A stretch of 8,039 nt of DNA from Dehalococcoidia bacterium (GTDB lineage: Bacteria; Chloroflexota; Dehalococcoidia; Bin125), in assembly GCA_007571275.1 (NCBI GenBank), contig RKRS01000059.1, positions 1-8,039 of the forward strand, given 5' to 3'. The notes beneath the pieces are model-generated. The model ran no database searches. It was not told the DNA's origin and worked only from the letters and a program-made list of their open reading frames with translations. Within the stretch, counting starts at the first letter, position 1. Every line of letters begins with the position of its first letter. Both the position numbers and the translations under genes were made by a program. Shown here piece after piece: positions 6,063 through 8,039 of this stretch.

Positions 6063-7297
6063 ATCACGCCCTCCGACCGCAACTGCGCAATCTCCGCGTC
6101 GGTGAGCCCCAGTTCGCCGTAGATCTCCGCATTGTGCTGACCGAGCGCGGGCGGCGGGCGATGGCTGTATCCGAATGGCTCGCCATCGACCACGATATTC
6201 AGCGGCGGTCCCGGATATGTGACCTGTCGGCCATCAGCATGTTCCAGCTCACGCCAGAAGCCGCGCTGTTCGAGTTGCGGGCTTACGCTCAGATCGGCGA
6301 TGGTCAGAACCGGCACCAGCAGCAGGTCATAGGCAATCGAGATCTCGAGCATTTCCTGCTTCGTGCGTGTCGCGACCTGCTCCCTCATCGTCTCCTGCAG
6401 GCGCGGGAACAGCGCCGCATCGGCCTGGCCGCTGGCGACACGGTCGGCGTAGGTGACGAAATTCTCTTCGAGCAGCGCCGGCTCAACCGCGCCAATGTCG
6501 ACCAGCCACTGCACCGCATGATTGGCGAAGTGTCCGACCGCTGGTCCGGGTCCCATCAGCAGGACGATGTAACCGTCGGCCACGTCGGCCGTGCCGCGAA
6601 TGGCCTGTCCGCGGATCTTGATTCCGCCGCCGTAACGCTCAGGCTCCACTGCGCCCAGCTGATGCGCGAGCACCTGTCCGAGCGTCGCCTGGGCGGCCGA
6701 AACCTGCGCCGAGACATCGACGTGCTGTCCACGCCCGCTCTGATGACGCGCGTGCAGCGCCAGCATCGAGCCGCCCGCTGCGTCGCCGGCGGCATGACCC
6801 CAGGCCTGCGGCTGTGACACGCGGACGGGTGCGCGGTCGTCGTCACCGGTCATCAGCAACGGCGTCCCCGCAGCCCAGATCGCGAGGTCAGAGCCCACGT
6901 AGCGCGCCTTCGGTCCGGTCTGGCCGAAGGCCGAGATCGAGGTATAGATCAACTGCGGGAACCGCTCGCGCAGCGTCTCGAAATCGAGCTGCAGCTCGGT
7001 CATTCGACCCACATCCGCAGACTCGATCAGGAAATCCGCGGTCTCGAGCAAACGCAGCAGTAGCTCGCGTCCGCGCTCCGTCTCCAGGTCGCAGGTGATC
7101 CCCCGCTTGCCGCGTGTGTATGCGGCCCAGTAGATCGATTCGTCGGGACGCTCGGCGAAGAATGGCGCGACGCCGCGCCCGGATGATCCGTCGGGAGGCT
7201 CGATCTGGATCACGTCCGCGCCCAGATCAGCCAGCATCTGCCCGGCCAGCACGCCGCGTTCATCGGTCAGGTCGAGGACTCGGTAAGGAGACAGCAT
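6059..7297 (-). CDS. Class III CoA-transferase (CaiB/BaiF family), member lacking an obvious catalytic Asp
   Basis: This 412-residue protein has the family III fold: MLSPYRVLDLTDERGVLAGQ (1-20), MLADLGADVIQIEPPDG (21-37), YTRGKRGITCDL (60-71), RFPQLIYTSISAFGQTGPKA (112-131), the LALHARHQSGRGQHVDVSAQ helix region (179-198) and the closing GQHNAEIYGELGLTDAEI (386-403). Where its neighbour has the active aspartate, alignment by eye gives SQPQAWGHAAGD; the aligned position is Trp/Gly and the nearest acid, D172, is about six residues too late. It may therefore be a non-catalytic or altered partner subunit. I chose the ATG at 7297 because family members begin at this LSPYRVLDLTDERG segment; the open frame continues upstream but without family sequence and inside the preceding gene. 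No clear Shine-Dalgarno precedes it, and the 25-nt gap after the upstream stop suggests re-initiation. It overlaps the following CoA-transferase by ATGA. Confidence 0.92.
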   Translation of the reverse strand: MLSPYRVLDLTDERGVLAGQMLADLGADVIQIEPPDGSSGRGVAPFFAERPDESIYWAAYTRGKRGITCDLETERGRELLLRLLETADFLIESADVGRMTELQLDFETLRERFPQLIYTSISAFGQTGPKARYVGSDLAIWAAGTPLLMTGDDDRAPVRVSQPQAWGHAAGDAAGGSMLALHARHQSGRGQHVDVSAQVSAAQATLGQVLAHQLGAVEPERYGGGIKIRGQAIRGTADVADGYIVLLMGPGPAVGHFANHAVQWLVDIGAVEPALLEENFVTYADRVASGQADAALFPRLQETMREQVATRTKQEMLEISIAYDLLLVPVLTIADLSVSPQLEQRGFWRELEHADGRQVTYPGPPLNIVVDGEPFGYSHRPPPALGQHNAEIYGELGLTDAEIAQLRSEGVI

Positions 7298-7322
7298 GAA
7301 CGGCAGGGTAACGCGGTCCGGG

Positions 7323-8039
7323 CTATGCGCTCTGTTGCAGACGACCCTCGCCGGGCGGACCGGCGAACGCCTGGGCCACCTGCAGAAACTCCTCGGCCGC
7401 TCCGCTCGTGTAGCGCAGCGCTGTGTCGCGGTAGTGAATCCGCTGCGTGACCACGCGGCAGAAGTCGGGCACCAGACCGCTGACGATGTTTGCCGCATCG
7501 TCTGGGCCGCGCGACCAGTCGGCGCCCGAGGGCAGCGTCAGTTCGACCCGCAGGGGTTCGTCGTTCGGCTCGAGCCCGCGTGTCTGGTAGGCGAATTGCC
7601 TGGTGATGTAGCCCAGATGCGCGATGTGCTGGAGTCGGTCGGAGTGGACTGGTTCCAGGCCGGCGCCGTCCAGCGCGTCGAGGCCGTGCGACCAGCATTC
7701 CATCAGCCGCGCCGTAGCGAACGAGCGGGCGCTCATCGGCGGTCCGGCCCAAGGCAAACGCGCTCGCGCGTCCAATGGCCGCAAGGCGTCCTGCAGACGA
7801 TCACGCGCAGCGCGCCACCAGTCGACCAGCTGCACTCGCGTCATCTGACGTGACGAATCCTGCAAGGCCGAGCGCAGCCCGTCATCGGAGCGTCCGCCGG
7901 CGCCCATCGCGCTCGCCGCGCCCGAGGCGATGGCGGCAGCGCTATCGTCCACCTCGGCCAAATGTGCAATCACATCGCGCACCATCCACCCGCGACATGG
8001 CGTGTCCAACTCGAACGCCGAATCGGGCAAGGAAGCCAG
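7323..8039 (-). CDS. TIGR03084-type DinB-like metal-binding protein, N-terminus cut by window end
   Basis: There are 238 visible residues, open to the right edge, beginning LASLPDSAFELDTPCRGWMV. The pattern 'TPC-GW-VRDVIAHLAEVDD' (13-32), WAGPPMSARSFATARLMECW-HG (97-119) and HLGYITR-FAY (141-151) matches the TIGR03084 family of the DinB / mycothiol-dependent maleylpyruvate isomerase superfamily, found mostly in Actinobacteria and Chloroflexota. Three histidines at the expected places (H26, H118 and H138 or H141) could bind a metal ion. Family members are about 260 residues and have some 15-20 residues before the first visible one, so the true start lies beyond the window; the TTG at 8028-8030 is an internal Leu codon. 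The molecular function is not established; the superfamily includes metal-dependent thiol transferases and isomerases. It is the first visible gene of the unit that continues into the CoA-transferase pair, which suggests a role in the same pathway. Confidence 0.85.
   Translation of the reverse strand: MASLPDSAFELDTPCRGWMVRDVIAHLAEVDDSAAAIASGAASAMGAGGRSDDGLRSALQDSSRQMTRVQLVDWWRAARDRLQDALRPLDARARLPWAGPPMSARSFATARLMECWSHGLDALDGAGLEPVHSDRLQHIAHLGYITRQFAYQTRGLEPNDEPLRVELTLPSGADWSRGPDDAANIVSGLVPDFCRVVTQRIHYRDTALRYTSGAAEEFLQVAQAFAGPPGEGRLQQSA

Noticed and set aside
6035..6817. Plus-strand 260-codon open frame antisense to the second CoA-transferase
   Set aside because: It lies wholly antisense to a well-supported gene, with no recognisable domain and no ribosome binding site of note.
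7298..7498. N-terminal extension of the CoA-transferase at 6059-7297
   Set aside because: The extension lies inside the upstream gene in another frame and has no CoA-transferase sequence; family proteins start at the LSPYRVLDLTDERG segment.
7296..7853. Plus-strand 185-codon open frame antisense to the TIGR03084-type gene
   Set aside because: High-GC shadow; the opposite strand carries a clear family match over the same stretch.

Overview
This is an 8 kb stretch of GC-rich bacterial chromosome, almost fully coding. It holds seven genes in three transcription units, with no RNA gene, insertion sequence, CRISPR array or phage gene that I can see. The mix suggests a Chloroflexota bacterium of the SAR202/Dehalococcoidia or Thermomicrobia kind, with an actinobacterium as the alternative. 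The evidence is paralogous MFS carriers beginning FYGWYIV, class III CoA-transferases, a GMC flavoenzyme, a TIGR03084-type protein, and a short palindromic intergenic repeat around TTCCTGCG-TT-CGCAGGAA. That assignment is inference from gene families and style, not from a marker gene.

Layout. (1) At the left edge, on the minus strand, are the first 58 codons of a cyclase-family (kynurenine-formamidase-like) metal hydrolase. (2) A 266-nt divergent intergenic region (177-442) carries the palindromic repeat and a small GTGAC-tttg-GTCAC inverted repeat. (3) On the plus strand are two tandem, clearly paralogous MFS carriers (443-1831 and 1857-3185, 25 nt apart), followed after 94 nt by a GMC-family FAD oxidoreductase (3280-4845). 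(4) Convergent to these, on the minus strand, is a compact unit read from the right edge: a TIGR03084/DinB-like protein (truncated by the window end), then, 25 nt on, a class III CoA-transferase (6059-7297), then a second class III CoA-transferase (4842-6062) that overlaps the first by ATGA. The two convergent units meet at a single CTAG that supplies both stop codons.

The set reads as a small-molecule catabolic locus: carriers of the monocarboxylate/oxalate-formate type bring in an organic acid or similar compound, the GMC enzyme oxidises an alcohol, the CoA-transferase pair moves CoA onto a carboxylate, and the cyclase-family enzyme may hydrolyse a ring or amide. No substrate can be named from the sequence. 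The points most worth a second look are a near-identical 53-nt block shared by the two MFS genes (possible gene conversion), and the coupled CoA-transferase pair, in which only one member appears to keep the catalytic aspartate, suggesting a heteromeric enzyme.
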